Source of the DNA: Catenulispora sp. GP43
GTDB lineage: Bacteria; Actinomycetota; Actinomycetes; Streptomycetales; Catenulisporaceae
Direction of reading: 5' to 3'
Assembly: GCF_041260665.1 (NCBI RefSeq)
Contig: NZ_JBGCCT010000004.1
Span: 372,001-436,000, forward strand
DNA length: 64,000 nucleotides
A program made the translations under genes and the position numbers. Positions 46,025 through 55,016 of the stretch are shown here, in pieces; position 1 is the first letter of the stretch, and each line of letters starts with the position of its first letter. The notes beneath the pieces are model-generated. The model made no database searches. It was not told the origin of the DNA and saw nothing but the letters and a program-made list of their open reading frames with translations.

Positions 46025-47038
46025 CTATTTCTCCGAGTCGAGGTGGGCCATCTGCTCGGCGGCGTACCGGGTGCCGGCGGCCGATCCGGCGGGCACCGCC
46101 TTCTCGATCTGGGCGAGGTCGTCGGCGGTCAGCGTGACGCCGAGCGAGCCCAGCGACTCCGCCAGGCGCTCCCGCCGCCGGGCGCCGACCAGCGGCACGA
46201 TGTCCGTGCCCTGCGCCGCGACCCAGGCGATCGCCAGCTGCGCGACCGTGACGTTCTTCTCCGCGGCGATCGAGCGCAGCGTCTCGACCAGCGCGAGGTT
46301 GTGGTCCAGGTTCTCGCCCTGGAAGCGCGGCGAGTGCGCGCGGAAGTCTCCGGCGCCGCCGCTGCCCCTGGTCCAGTGGCCGCTGATCAGGCCGCGGGAG
46401 AGCACGCCGTAGGCGGTGATCCCGATCCCCAGCTCGCGGACCGTCGGCAGGATCGCGGCCTCGATGCCGCGCGAGATCAGCGAGTACTCGATCTGCAGGT
46501 CCGAGATCGAGTGCACGGACGCGGCCTTGCGCAGGGTCTCGGCGCCGACCTCCGACAGGCCGATGTGCCGGATGTAGCCGGCCTGCACCATCTCGGCCAG
46601 ACCGCCGATGGTCTCCTCGATCGGGACCTTCGGGTCCAGCCGGGCCGGGCGGTAGACGTCGATGTGGTCCACGCCGAGCCGGCGCAGCGAGTACGCCAGA
46701 GAGGTCTTCAGGGCGTTGGGGCTGGTGTCGTAGCCGATGAAGGCGCCGGCCGGGTCGCGCTGGGCGCCGAACTTCACGCTGAGCAGGTAGCGGTCGCGCG
46801 GGATGCCGCGCAGCGCGTCGGCCAGCAGGAGCTCGTTGTCGCCCATGCCGTAGAAGTCGCCGGTGTCGATCAGGGTGATCCCGGCGTCCAGGGCGGCGTG
46901 CACGGTGGCGATGGACTCGTCGCGGTCGGTCGGCCCGTACAGGGCGGACATGCCCATGGCCCCGAGGCCGAGGGGGAAGACTTCGGGGCCGGCGGCGCCG
47001 AGGCGGCGGGCGGCGAAGGGGCTGTCAGTCGTCGTCAT
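46025..47038 (-). CDS. Aldo/keto reductase
   Basis: NADPH-dependent oxidoreductase, (beta/alpha)8 barrel, 337 residues. The catalytic Asp and Tyr are in LIDTGDFYGMGDNE and the Lys in SVKFGAQ. The motif that normally holds the catalytic His (xxHRxDP) reads VYRPARLDP, a His-to-Ala-type variant found in one actinobacterial AKR branch. NADPH contacts include VPLVGARRRERLAE. Co-transcribed with the tetR gene, as often for detoxification reductases. The ATG is seven bases after a predicted -10, so leaderless or AAGG-assisted translation is possible. Confidence 0.9.
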   Translation of the reverse strand: MTTTDSPFAARRLGAAGPEVFPLGLGAMGMSALYGPTDRDESIATVHAALDAGITLIDTGDFYGMGDNELLLADALRGIPRDRYLLSVKFGAQRDPAGAFIGYDTSPNALKTSLAYSLRRLGVDHIDVYRPARLDPKVPIEETIGGLAEMVQAGYIRHIGLSEVGAETLRKAASVHSISDLQIEYSLISRGIEAAILPTVRELGIGITAYGVLSRGLISGHWTRGSGGAGDFRAHSPRFQGENLDHNLALVETLRSIAAEKNVTVAQLAIAWVAAQGTDIVPLVGARRRERLAESLGSLGVTLTADDLAQIEKAVPAGSAAGTRYAAEQMAHLDSEK

Positions 47039-47045
47039 GCCTTCG

Positions 47046-47098
47046 ACGATACGACTGACAGCTGACAGATTTCAAGTTTTGTCATTCGCCAATTGTCA
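47046..47098 (-). promoter_or_regulatory. Promoter and TetR-type operator cluster of the AKR-tetR operon
   Basis: TTGAAA (47070-47075) and TATCGT (47046-47051) are 18 bases apart. TGACA occurs twice within the spacer (47056, 47063) and TGTCA twice upstream (47080, 47094), giving inverted pairs across the promoter. Confidence 0.65.
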
Positions 47099-47106
47099 GC
47101 CACCCG

Positions 47107-47799
47107 TCAGGCGGCCCCGTCCGCCGGGCTCGCCGGGTCGGTCGGCGCGCCCGGGTTCTTGGCGGTCCTGGCCGGGACCGCGACGGCGGTCGCGGTGATG
47201 GTGTCGCCCTGGAGCGGGCCGAGCACCGTCACGGTCATCCCGGCCTTCAGGTCGGCCGCGGTGAGGGCGTGCGCCTTGGAGCCGAAACGGGTCTTGGCGT
47301 CGTAGTCGACGGTCACCGTCGTGCCCTTGGCATCGGTCCCGGTGAAACTGCCGGACCCGACCTGGGTGATCGTGACCCGGGCGAGCTTGCCGGTCCTACC
47401 GGTCTTGGCGTGCTTGCCGCCCGCGCCGGTCGTGGCGCCGGCGCCGGGCTGGCTCTGCGTCTGATCGGTGGCCGGCGCGGCCGCCGCGCTGTTCGAGGAC
47501 GGGCCCGAGGACTGGAACGCCGCCGACGTGCCCCAGGCGGCCCCGCCGAGCACGATCACCCCGGCCGTGCCCAGCAGGGCCAGCTTCAGCGGGCCCAGCC
47601 GGGTCAGGCGCTGCTTGAAACCGGGCCGCCGGGGCTCCGGCGCGCCGAACGGCTGCTGCTCGAAGCCCTGCTCGAAGCCCTGCTGGTAGCCGCCCTCGTA
47701 GCCGGGGGCCGGGGCTCCGACGCCCTCCGCGGGGATGTTGTACGGGTCGACCGGCTCGAAGCGCCGGGTCGCGTCGATCGGGTCCTGGTCCTGGCTCAT
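47107..47799 (-). CDS. Membrane-anchored DUF5666-like protein
   Basis: 230 residues. A Gly/Gln/Phe-rich cytoplasmic head is followed by one transmembrane helix (LALLGTAGVIVLGGAAWG, about residues 73-92), then a Ser/Ala/Gly-rich linker. The outer domain (VTITQVGSGSFTGTDAKG, VTVDYDAKTRFG, LKAGMTVTVLGPLQG) has the OB-like pattern of DUF5666. Function unknown for the family. The ATG of MSQDQDP was used; TGTAAT six bases upstream may be a -10 of a leaderless transcript. No link to the adjacent operons is evident. Confidence 0.75.
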   Translation of the reverse strand: MSQDQDPIDATRRFEPVDPYNIPAEGVGAPAPGYEGGYQQGFEQGFEQQPFGAPEPRRPGFKQRLTRLGPLKLALLGTAGVIVLGGAAWGTSAAFQSSGPSSNSAAAAPATDQTQSQPGAGATTGAGGKHAKTGRTGKLARVTITQVGSGSFTGTDAKGTTVTVDYDAKTRFGSKAHALTAADLKAGMTVTVLGPLQGDTITATAVAVPARTAKNPGAPTDPASPADGAA

Positions 47800-47851
47800 G
47801 GTGGCATTACATCGGCTCGCGGATAAGCCGGTGGTCAATAAGCCCGATGTA

Positions 47852-47903
47852 AAGGCGGCAGCGTCAGGGCTGTAAAGGCGGCAGCGTCAAGGCGGCAGCG
47901 TCA
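47852..47903. repeat. Three copies of a 15-bp repeat (AAGGCGGCAGCGTCA)
   Basis: Two copies are spaced by eight bases and the third overlaps the second by one base, in the gap before the cysG end. It is non-coding and resembles the slippage repeats at other gene ends in this window. Confidence 0.8.
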
Positions 47904-47933
47904 AGGCGATGGCGAAGCCCGCCGCCGCGCGCC

Positions 47934-49151
47934 TCAGGCCAGTCCGACGACCGGCCCGACCACCACGATCGCCGGCGGCCGGATCCCGGCCTCGGCCACC
48001 GCGGCCTCGATCATCTCCAGCGTGGTCCGCACCCGGCGCTCGCCGGGCATCGTGCCCTCCTGGATCACCGCGACCGGGGTCTGCGGATCACGGCCGTTGG
48101 CGACCAGGGCCGCGGCGATCGCGCCGATGCGCTCGATGCCCATCAGGATCACCAGCGTGCCGGTCATCCGGCCCAGGGCGGCCCAGTCCACCAGGGACTT
48201 CGGGTGGTCCGGCGCGACATGGCCGGAGACCACGGTGAACTCGTGCGCCACGCCCCGGTGCGTGACCGGGATGCCGGCCAGCGCCGGCACCGAGATCGAG
48301 CTGGTGATGCCCGGCACCACCGAGCACGGCACGCCGGCCTCGGCGCAGGCCAGCACCTCCTCGAAGCCCCGGCCGAAGACGAACGGGTCGCCGCCCTTGA
48401 GCCGGACCACGGACTTGCCGGCCTTCGCCCGGGTGATGAGCACCTCGTTGATCGCCTCCTGGGCCAGCGCACGGCCGTAAGGGATCTTCGAGGCGTCGAT
48501 GATCTCCACGTCCGGCGCCAGCTCGTCCAGCAGGCCGCGCGGCCCGAGCCGGTCGGCCACCACCACGTCGGCCTCGGCCAGCAGCCGGCGGCCGCGCACG
48601 GTGATCAGGTCCGGGTCGCCGGGCCCGCCGCCGACCAGCGCCACGCCCGGGGTGCGGCCGCGGTGGTGCGGCGCGGCCAGGGTGCCGTCGCGCAGGCCCT
48701 CCAGGACCCCGTCCCGGACGTCCACGGCACGCCGCGGGTCGCCGCCGCCGATCACCGCGACGGTGACGCCGTCGTGCCGGCCGACCGCCGGGGTCCACGC
48801 GCTGGAGTCCTCGGCGGAGTCGGCCCGGGAGCAGAACACCCGGCCGGCCTCCGCCTCGCGCGCCACCGCGGCGTTCACCGCCGGATCGTCGGCGGCGGCC
48901 ACGGCGTACCAGGCCCGGCCCAGATCACCGGCCCGGTACGGCCGCCGCTCCCAGACGATCTCGCCGCCGTCGGCCAGCGCCTCGATCGCCGGCGTCGCCT
49001 CGGGGGCGACGACCAGGACGTCGGCGCGGGCGTCCAGCAGCCCGAGGACCCGGCGCTGGGCCACCGGGCCGGCACCGACCACCACCACCCGCCGGCCGGC
49101 CAGCCGCAGCGCGGCGGGGTAGACGGAAGCGGGGTCGGTCATGGCGCTCAT
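47934..49151 (-). CDS. cysG: Siroheme synthase-type fusion: precorrin-2 dehydrogenase and uroporphyrinogen-III C-methyltransferase
   Basis: Makes precorrin-2 from uroporphyrinogen III and oxidises it to sirohydrochlorin, at the branch to siroheme and cobalamin. The N-terminal NAD domain starts RVVVVGAGPVAQRRVLGLLD. The SUMT domain from about residue 170 has ALVGGGPGDPDLITVRGRR, VVRLKGGDPFVFGRG and the PGITSSISVPALAGIPVTHR loop. Length 405, as in streptomycetes. It sits downstream of the bluB-cobT fusion. The start may be MSAMTDP or MTDP, three codons later. Confidence 0.94.
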   Translation of the reverse strand: MSAMTDPASVYPAALRLAGRRVVVVGAGPVAQRRVLGLLDARADVLVVAPEATPAIEALADGGEIVWERRPYRAGDLGRAWYAVAAADDPAVNAAVAREAEAGRVFCSRADSAEDSSAWTPAVGRHDGVTVAVIGGGDPRRAVDVRDGVLEGLRDGTLAAPHHRGRTPGVALVGGGPGDPDLITVRGRRLLAEADVVVADRLGPRGLLDELAPDVEIIDASKIPYGRALAQEAINEVLITRAKAGKSVVRLKGGDPFVFGRGFEEVLACAEAGVPCSVVPGITSSISVPALAGIPVTHRGVAHEFTVVSGHVAPDHPKSLVDWAALGRMTGTLVILMGIERIGAIAAALVANGRDPQTPVAVIQEGTMPGERRVRTTLEMIEAAVAEAGIRPPAIVVVGPVVGLA

Positions 49152-49188
49152 CTGTTCGGTGTTCCCGTGTCGTTCGCAGGGGCGTCGG

Positions 49189-52100
49189 CTAGGCGGCGTT
49201 CTCGTCGTCGTCGTCCGCGCGCTCCGCGACGCCGGCCGACTCGAAGGTCGCCACGTCCCGCAGCGCGCGCACGGCCGCCTGCACCAACGGTAGGGCCAGG
49301 ACCGCGCCGCTGCCCTCCCCCAACCGCAATTCGAGATCGATCAGCGGGACCACGCCCAGGGCCTCCAGCGCGAGCTGGTGCCCGGACTCGGCCGAGCGGT
49401 GCCCGGCGACCATGGCGTCGGTGGCCTCCGGCGCCAGCGCCTGGGCCACCAGCGCCGCGGCGCCGGCGATCACGCCGTCCAGGATCACCGGGATCCGCAG
49501 GCTCGCCGCGCCCAGGATGAAGCCGGCCAGCGCGGCGTGCTCCAGGCCGCCGACCGCGGCCAGCACCCCGAGCGGGTCGCCGGGATCCGGGCGGTGCAGG
49601 TCCAGGGCCCGGCGCACCACGTCGACCTTGTGCGCGTAGGTCTGCTCGTCTATCCCGGTGCCGTACCCGGTGACCTGGGTCGGCGAGGCGCCGGTGAACG
49701 CGGCGATCAGCGCGGCGCTCGCGGTGGTGTTCGCGATCCCCATGTCGCCGGTCAGCAGCACCTTGTTGCCGGCGGCGACCAGGTCCCGCGCGGTCTCCAC
49801 GCCCACCTCGAGCGCGGTCAGCGCCTCCTCGCGGGTCATCGCCGGCCCCACGGCCAGGTCCGCGGTCCCGTACCGGATCTTGCGCGGCACCAGCCCGGTC
49901 TGCTGCGGCAGCTCGGCGTTCACGCCGACGTCCACCACGCACACCTCGGCGCCGATCTGGTGCGCGAAGGCGTTGACCACGGCGCCGCCGGACAGGAAGT
50001 TCAGCACCATCTGCGCGGTGACCTCCTGCGGCCAGGGCGTGACACCCTGCGCGTGCACGCCGTGGTCGGCGGCGAACACCGCGACCGCGGCGGGCTCCGG
50101 GATCGGCGGCGGGAAGACCCCGGCCAGCCCGGCCAGCTGCACCGAGACGTCCTCCAGGACGCCCAGGGACCCGGCCGGCTTGGTCATCACCTCCTGGCGG
50201 GCCAGCGCGGCGTCGCGCGCGGCCTTGTCCAGCGGGGCGATCGCGGCCAGCGTCTCCTCCAGCAGCGACACCGGGCTGCTGCCCGGCAGCGCCCGGCGGC
50301 CGTACTGCTCGTCGTGCACGGCCCAGGCCAGCGGCCGGCGCTTGGCCCAGCCGGCCCCGGACAGCTCCGGCTCGCCCGGGAACTCGTGGACGAAGCCGAC
50401 GCACAGGTAGGCGACCACCGACAGGTGGTCCGGCAGGTCCAGGGTGCGGGTGAGCTCGCGCTCGTCGAAGAACGACACCCAGCCCACGCCCAGGCCCTCG
50501 GCCCGCGCCGCCAGCCACAGGTTCTCCACCGCCAGCGCGGCGCTGTACGGCGCCATCTGCGGCTGCGAGTGCCGGCCCAGCGTGTGCCGGCCGCCCCGGG
50601 TCGGGTCGCAGGTCACGACGATGTTGACCGGTGTGTCGAGGATGGCCTCGATCTTCAGGTCCTTGAACGCCCGCTGCCGCGCCTTGGGCAGCGAGGCGGA
50701 GTACGCGTCGCGCTGCCGGGCGGCCAGGTCGTGCACGGCCTGCCGGGTCTCCCGGTTGCGCAGCACGAGGAAGTCCCACGGCTGCGAGAAGCCGACGCTC
50801 GGCGCGGTGTGCGCGGCCTCCAGGACCCGGGTGAGGACCTCGTCCGGGATCGCGTCGGGCAGGAAGGTGGAGCGCACGTCGCGGCGTTCGCGGATGACGC
50901 GGTGCACGGCGGCGAGCTCGGCGTCGTCGTACGGCGGGACCCGCGGGACGTCGTCGTAGGGCTCGCCGTCGGTGTCGTAGAGGTCGTCGACGCCGCCGGC
51001 CTGGTTCTCGAACTCACCGGCGTCGGCGTTCTCGGTCCCGGCGTTGGCCCACGGGACGAGCATCTCGGGCTCGGCGTCGGCGTCGTCGGCGTCCTCGTCG
51101 AGCTCGCCGTCCTCGGCGTACTCGCCGACCGCCTCGGCCGGGGCGATCGCCACGGTGGGCGTCGCGAACACCGGGCCCGGCTCCTCGCCGGCCCCGCCGA
51201 ACTCCACGCCCTCGGCCGGGTCGTCGAACACCGGCGGCGCCGGCTCGAAGCGCGGCGGGTCCAGGTGCGCGGCCAGCGGCGGCTCGGCCTGCGGCTCGCC
51301 GGCGCCGTTGCCGGCGACACCGGCGCCCAGACCGTAGTCGGGGCTGGTGTTCGGGGTCAGCGGCCGGTCGCCGAACGACGGCATCCCGCCCTCCGGCGCG
51401 CCGAAGACCGGCGTGGCCGGCGCGGCCTCGGCGGCACCGAACGGGCTCTCCTCGACCGGCCGCGCCCCGAACGACGGGTCGTTGCCGGCCTGAGGCGCGA
51501 AGGCCTGCGGCCCGCCGAAGGTGGTCTGCGGGTCGATGCCGGCCGCGTGCGCGTCCTGCGCGGTGGGGAAGACGGGCTCGGCGTTCTCGGCGCCGAACGG
51601 CTGCGGAGCGGCCGCGGGCGGGAAGCCCTGGGCCTCGCCCGAGAAGTGCTGGGCCTCACCCGGGAAATGCTGGGCCTCGCCCGGGAAATGCTGGGCCTCG
51701 CCTGGGAAATTCTGTCGGGAGTTGAAGGAGGACTCGCCGGCCGGCGGGAAGCCCTGCGGGTTGTCGAACACTGCCTCGTCGGCGCCGAAGCCGCCCGCCG
51801 GCGGGAAGCCCTGCGGCGCGCCGAAACCGGCGTCGCCACGCTCGGCACCGAAGCCCTCGGCGCCGAAGCGCTGCTGTCCGTCGATCCCGGCGACCTCGTC
51901 GCGCTCCGCACCGAAGCCGGGCGCACCGGCGGGCGGGAATCCTTGCGGGGCACCGAAACCGGACTCGGCGTTGTCCGCGCCGAACCCGGGCGCACCGGCG
52001 GGCGGGAACCCTTGCGGCGCGCCGAAACCGGACTCGCCGCCATCCTGGCCAAAGCCCTGCGCAGCGAAACCAGACTCGGCGTTATCCGCACCGAAACCAG

Positions 52101-53523
52101 CCCCGCCCGCAGGCGGGAACCCTTGCGGCGCGCCGAAACCGGACTCGCCGCCATCCTGGCCAAAGCCCTGCGCACCGAAACCAGACTCGGCGCTATCCGC
52201 GCCAAACCCGGCCCCGCCCGCAGGCGAGAACCCTTGCGGCGCACTGAAACCGGCGTTGTTCGCGCCCGGGAAGCCCTGCTCCCCGAACGCCTGCTCCTCC
52301 GGCTGCGGCGCCGCGAAGCCCTGCGGCGCGCCGAAGCCGCCCTGCTGCTCCTCGGCGCCGAAGCCGTGGCCGTCGGCGTTCTGCACGCCGGGGTGCCGGC
52401 CGAAGGAGTCCTGGCCGAAGGAGTCCTGGCCGGGCTCGTCGAGGATCGCCGGGATGATGTCCGTCGGCTGGTCGTAGGAGGCCGGGCCGCGCAGCGGCGC
52501 GCGCAGGTCGAAGCCGGGGCGCTCGGGCGGTTCCGGGGCGGCGTCGAAGACGCTGATGTCGACCTGGCCGCGCTGGTCGCGGGGGTCCCGCTGGTCGCGC
52601 TGCTCCCTGGGGTCGCGCTCGTCGCGCGGCAGCGGGGTGCGGTCGGCCGCCTCGTCGAAGTCGTTGCCGTCGGCCGGGGACGCCTGCTGCGGGACCACCG
52701 GGTCGCGGCGGAAGACGTCGAACTGCTGGGCCTGGCGCAGGGCCTCGGCGCCGCGGGCGCCCGGCGAGCGGCGGGGCGTGGGGCCGGAGTCGGCGTTGGC
52801 GTCGCGCTGCTGCGGCACGCCGAAGCCGCCGCGGCCATCAGGACCCTGATTGCGGGGGCCGGGCTGCGGGCCGCGGCCGGGCGGCGGCTGCATCTGCGGC
52901 ATCATCGGGCGCTGAGCACGCCCCGGCTCGCCGGGCCCGCGGCCGCCCTCGGCCGGGCCCCGGCCGCCGGCCGGCTGCTGGTCGCGGAACGCCGAGCCGG
53001 GCGGCACCGCGGGGCCGCCGGGCGCGCCGGCCGGACGCGGACGGATCGGGCGCGTGGGGCGGTTGGCAGACTCCGGGCCCTGCGGTCCACCGGGACCGCC
53101 GGGACCGCCGGGACCGCCATGGCCACCCGGGCCGCCGGGGACGCCGCCGGGCCCACCCGGGCCACCCGGGCCACCCGGGCCGCCCGGCGCCCCGGCGCCG
53201 GGACGCCCCGGCTGCTCCGGCCCGCCGAACGCACCGCGCGGATCCCGCCCGTCGCGCATCCGCGGGCCGCCCGGGCCACCCGGACCGCCCGCTCCGTTCG
53301 GCCCGCCGGGCCCGCCCGGCCCCGCGGAGCCGTTGCGCGGCCCCGGGAACTCGGCTTCGTCGTCGAACACCAGCCTGCTGAACTCGGTGGTCGGCGCGCT
53401 GTCGTCGTAGGGTCCCGCGCCGGGCGGGAAGCCGTCCTCGAACGGCGGCCTCCCGGAGCCGTCACGCCCGAAATCGTCGGCACCGGTCACCGTGGGTTCC
53501 TCGATCCTGTCGTTCCATACCAT
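49189..53523 (-). CDS. cobT: BluB-CobT fusion with a giant disordered N-terminal region
   Basis: 1444 residues. The first 855 or so are low complexity: collagen-like GGP/GPP triplets (about 60-160), Pro/Arg/Gln-rich sequence, then FG-type repeats such as GFGAPQGFPPAG (about 400-640) and acidic sequence. Next is a BluB-like flavin-destructase/nitroreductase domain (about 862-1075; RERRDVRSTFLPDAIPDEVL, GWVSFFDERELTRTL) that makes 5,6-dimethylbenzimidazole. The last 360 residues are CobT (EVMTKPAGSLGVLEDVSVQL, FAADHGV, GDMGIANTTASAALIAAF, GEGSGAVLALPL), which attaches ribose phosphate to that base. The fusion channels the lower-ligand steps of cobalamin. The ATG of MVWNDR was used; a TTG 24 codons earlier is possible. 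Confidence 0.92.
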   Translation of the reverse strand: MVWNDRIEEPTVTGADDFGRDGSGRPPFEDGFPPGAGPYDDSAPTTEFSRLVFDDEAEFPGPRNGSAGPGGPGGPNGAGGPGGPGGPRMRDGRDPRGAFGGPEQPGRPGAGAPGGPGGPGGPGGPGGVPGGPGGHGGPGGPGGPGGPQGPESANRPTRPIRPRPAGAPGGPAVPPGSAFRDQQPAGGRGPAEGGRGPGEPGRAQRPMMPQMQPPPGRGPQPGPRNQGPDGRGGFGVPQQRDANADSGPTPRRSPGARGAEALRQAQQFDVFRRDPVVPQQASPADGNDFDEAADRTPLPRDERDPREQRDQRDPRDQRGQVDISVFDAAPEPPERPGFDLRAPLRGPASYDQPTDIIPAILDEPGQDSFGQDSFGRHPGVQNADGHGFGAEEQQGGFGAPQGFAAPQPEEQAFGEQGFPGANNAGFSAPQGFSPAGGAGFGADSAESGFGAQGFGQDGGESGFGAPQGFPPAGGAGFGADNAESGFAAQGFGQDGGESGFGAPQGFPPAGAPGFGADNAESGFGAPQGFPPAGAPGFGAERDEVAGIDGQQRFGAEGFGAERGDAGFGAPQGFPPAGGFGADEAVFDNPQGFPPAGESSFNSRQNFPGEAQHFPGEAQHFPGEAQHFSGEAQGFPPAAAPQPFGAENAEPVFPTAQDAHAAGIDPQTTFGGPQAFAPQAGNDPSFGARPVEESPFGAAEAAPATPVFGAPEGGMPSFGDRPLTPNTSPDYGLGAGVAGNGAGEPQAEPPLAAHLDPPRFEPAPPVFDDPAEGVEFGGAGEEPGPVFATPTVAIAPAEAVGEYAEDGELDEDADDADAEPEMLVPWANAGTENADAGEFENQAGGVDDLYDTDGEPYDDVPRVPPYDDAELAAVHRVIRERRDVRSTFLPDAIPDEVLTRVLEAAHTAPSVGFSQPWDFLVLRNRETRQAVHDLAARQRDAYSASLPKARQRAFKDLKIEAILDTPVNIVVTCDPTRGGRHTLGRHSQPQMAPYSAALAVENLWLAARAEGLGVGWVSFFDERELTRTLDLPDHLSVVAYLCVGFVHEFPGEPELSGAGWAKRRPLAWAVHDEQYGRRALPGSSPVSLLEETLAAIAPLDKAARDAALARQEVMTKPAGSLGVLEDVSVQLAGLAGVFPPPIPEPAAVAVFAADHGVHAQGVTPWPQEVTAQMVLNFLSGGAVVNAFAHQIGAEVCVVDVGVNAELPQQTGLVPRKIRYGTADLAVGPAMTREEALTALEVGVETARDLVAAGNKVLLTGDMGIANTTASAALIAAFTGASPTQVTGYGTGIDEQTYAHKVDVVRRALDLHRPDPGDPLGVLAAVGGLEHAALAGFILGAASLRIPVILDGVIAGAAALVAQALAPEATDAMVAGHRSAESGHQLALEALGVVPLIDLELRLGEGSGAVLALPLVQAAVRALRDVATFESAGVAERADDDDENAA
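51600..52290. repeat. FG/GF-rich repeat array within the cobT frame
   Basis: Near-identical units of roughly 75-110 bp (encoding GFGAPQGFPPAGGAGFGAD and AESGFGAQGFGQDGGES) repeat at least four times, beside a shorter block of four PGEAQHF-type units at 51640-51715. DNA-level identity suggests recent expansion. Confidence 0.8.
53080..53330. repeat. Collagen-like GGP triplet-coding repeats
   Basis: Tandem 9-bp units encode Gly-Gly-Pro and Gly-Pro-Gly triplets near the N-terminus of the BluB-CobT fusion. The spacing of Gly at every third residue is preserved over most of the stretch. Confidence 0.75.
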
Positions 53524-53673
53524 GGTTCGTATCCCGCTCCCGTTCCCCGTGTCCCCCTTGTCAGCGGGGGTTCGCGTTCGCGTGGGCGCTGCCAAGTATC
53601 GCTTGTCGGAGGCACGCGCGAGCCCGGAAGAGCATACGCAGCCCCGGATGGGTTGACTAAAATGCCGGGTCTG

Positions 53674-54960
53674 TCACCCAAGCTCACCCCAAAGAACGAA
53701 TACCGGCGCCGCCGGAGCCAGCCGGAGCGCGTCCCCGGGCCGGGGCGCCAGCCTGGAGGCCTGCAACTGCACGCCGTCCACCCGGCGGTCGCCGATCCGC
53801 AGCGCCTGCCGGATGGCCGGCAGCCGGTCCAGCGCGGTGACCGCGGTGACGACGGTGCGCGCGCCGGTGGTGGCGCACGCCCGGACGATCTCGGCGCGCT
53901 CGGTCCCCACGAACACCGAGTCCGGGCGCGGCAGCGTGGCCAGGGCCGCCGGCGCCAGGCCGCTGACCACCTCGACGTCCACGCCGTGCATCACCGCGTT
54001 CAGCGATATCCGCTCGCAGGCGTCCGGATCACGCTCCACCGCGATCACCGCCGCGCCCAGCCGCGCGCACTCCACGGCCAGCGCCCCGGCCCCGGCCGCG
54101 ACCTCCCACACCATCGCGCCCAGCCGCGGTGCCAGCCGCGCGAGTATCAAGGCCCTGATTTCAGCGGGCAGGACCTGCGGACCGCGGGCCACGAACGCGT
54201 TGTCCGGCACCGCCCAGCCGGCCGAGGGCCCGGCCCAGGCCGACACCCAGCCCGAACCCCAGCGCGGGTCGTGCGGGGAGTCCGGGCTCAGCCGCTCCTC
54301 GTCCAGCACCAGGATCGCGTCCGCGGCGCCCCAGACGACGCGCGCGGCCGCCTCGGTCGGCGAGAGCTTCTCGATCCGCTCGTCGGGCTCCCCGAGGTGC
54401 TGGGCCACGATGAAGGCGCGCTGGGCGCCGCGCAGGGCCGAGGCGACGCGGTGCGGCGGGAACTCCGGGGCGGCCACGATGGCCACCTTGGGGTGCGCGC
54501 GGGCGGTGTTGGCGGCGCGCTGCAGCGAGCGGTCGTCGGTCACGCAGACCACGACCGCGTCGTCCCAGGGCAGCCCCAGGCGCCCCAGGGTGGCGGCCAC
54601 CGGGCCGGGCGCCGGGTAGCCGACGACCTCGAAGCCTGATTCGCGCAGATCGCGCAGCACGCCGAAGAACCCGGGGTCCCCGGCGGTCACCACCACCGCC
54701 GGGCCGGCCTTCGGATCGGTCAGGTGCGCGGTGAGCCGGGCGTAGGCCAGGCGGTTGTCCTCGCCCAGCAGGATCCGCCGCACGTGCTCGGGCACGCCGA
54801 TCCCGTCGAGGTGGCGCGCCACCCCCACGACCAGTTCGGAGGACTCCAGGACCCGGCGGACCACCGGCCCCGGCAGTGATCCGTCGTAGCCGACGACCGC
54901 GACCGCCGCCGCGGCCTGGGCTATCGCCGGCCCCGCGGCCCCGTGCCGGCCGGCGGTCAC
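53674..54960 (-). CDS. cobL: Precorrin-6Y C5,15-methyltransferase (decarboxylating), CbiE-CbiT fusion
   Basis: Methylates C-5 and C-15 of precorrin-6B and removes the acetate side chain in aerobic cobalamin synthesis. The N-terminal CbiE half has VAVVGYDGSLPG and VVVTAGDPGFFGVL. The CbiT half from about residue 260 has the SAM motif VWEVAAGAGALAVECARLG. At 428 residues it fits CobL. The GTG start was chosen because it overlaps the stop of a short upstream ORF as GTGA; a GTG five codons earlier is in frame but lacks a ribosome site. Adjacent to bluB-cobT and cysG. Confidence 0.92.
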   Translation of the reverse strand: MTAGRHGAAGPAIAQAAAAVAVVGYDGSLPGPVVRRVLESSELVVGVARHLDGIGVPEHVRRILLGEDNRLAYARLTAHLTDPKAGPAVVVTAGDPGFFGVLRDLRESGFEVVGYPAPGPVAATLGRLGLPWDDAVVVCVTDDRSLQRAANTARAHPKVAIVAAPEFPPHRVASALRGAQRAFIVAQHLGEPDERIEKLSPTEAAARVVWGAADAILVLDEERLSPDSPHDPRWGSGWVSAWAGPSAGWAVPDNAFVARGPQVLPAEIRALILARLAPRLGAMVWEVAAGAGALAVECARLGAAVIAVERDPDACERISLNAVMHGVDVEVVSGLAPAALATLPRPDSVFVGTERAEIVRACATTGARTVVTAVTALDRLPAIRQALRIGDRRVDGVQLQASRLAPRPGDALRLAPAAPVFVLWGELG

Positions 54961-55016
54961 GCCGGCCCCCCGCACAAAGCCACGGCGAAGCCGGGGGCGC
55001 GCCGTGGATCGGGCAT
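54957..55016 (-). CDS. 19-codon upstream ORF coupled to cobL
   Basis: ATG with a perfect GGAGG eight bases upstream opens a 19-residue frame (MPDPRRAPGFAVALCGGPA) whose TGA overlaps the cobL GTG as GTGA. cobL itself has no ribosome site, so ribosomes finishing this ORF probably start cobL. No run of regulatory codons is obvious, so it may serve only to load ribosomes or may be a leader peptide. No cobalamin riboswitch box was found around it. Confidence 0.6.
   Translation of the reverse strand: MPDPRRAPGFAVALCGGPA

Noticed and set aside
51600-52290. CRISPR-like spaced repeats
   Set aside because: The repeats keep the reading frame, encode FG-type protein sequence and have no unique spacers of constant length.
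49378-54639. 1753-codon plus-strand open frame
   Set aside because: Antisense to the BluB-CobT fusion and cobL, whose domains are clear on the minus strand. Long antisense frames are expected at this GC content.
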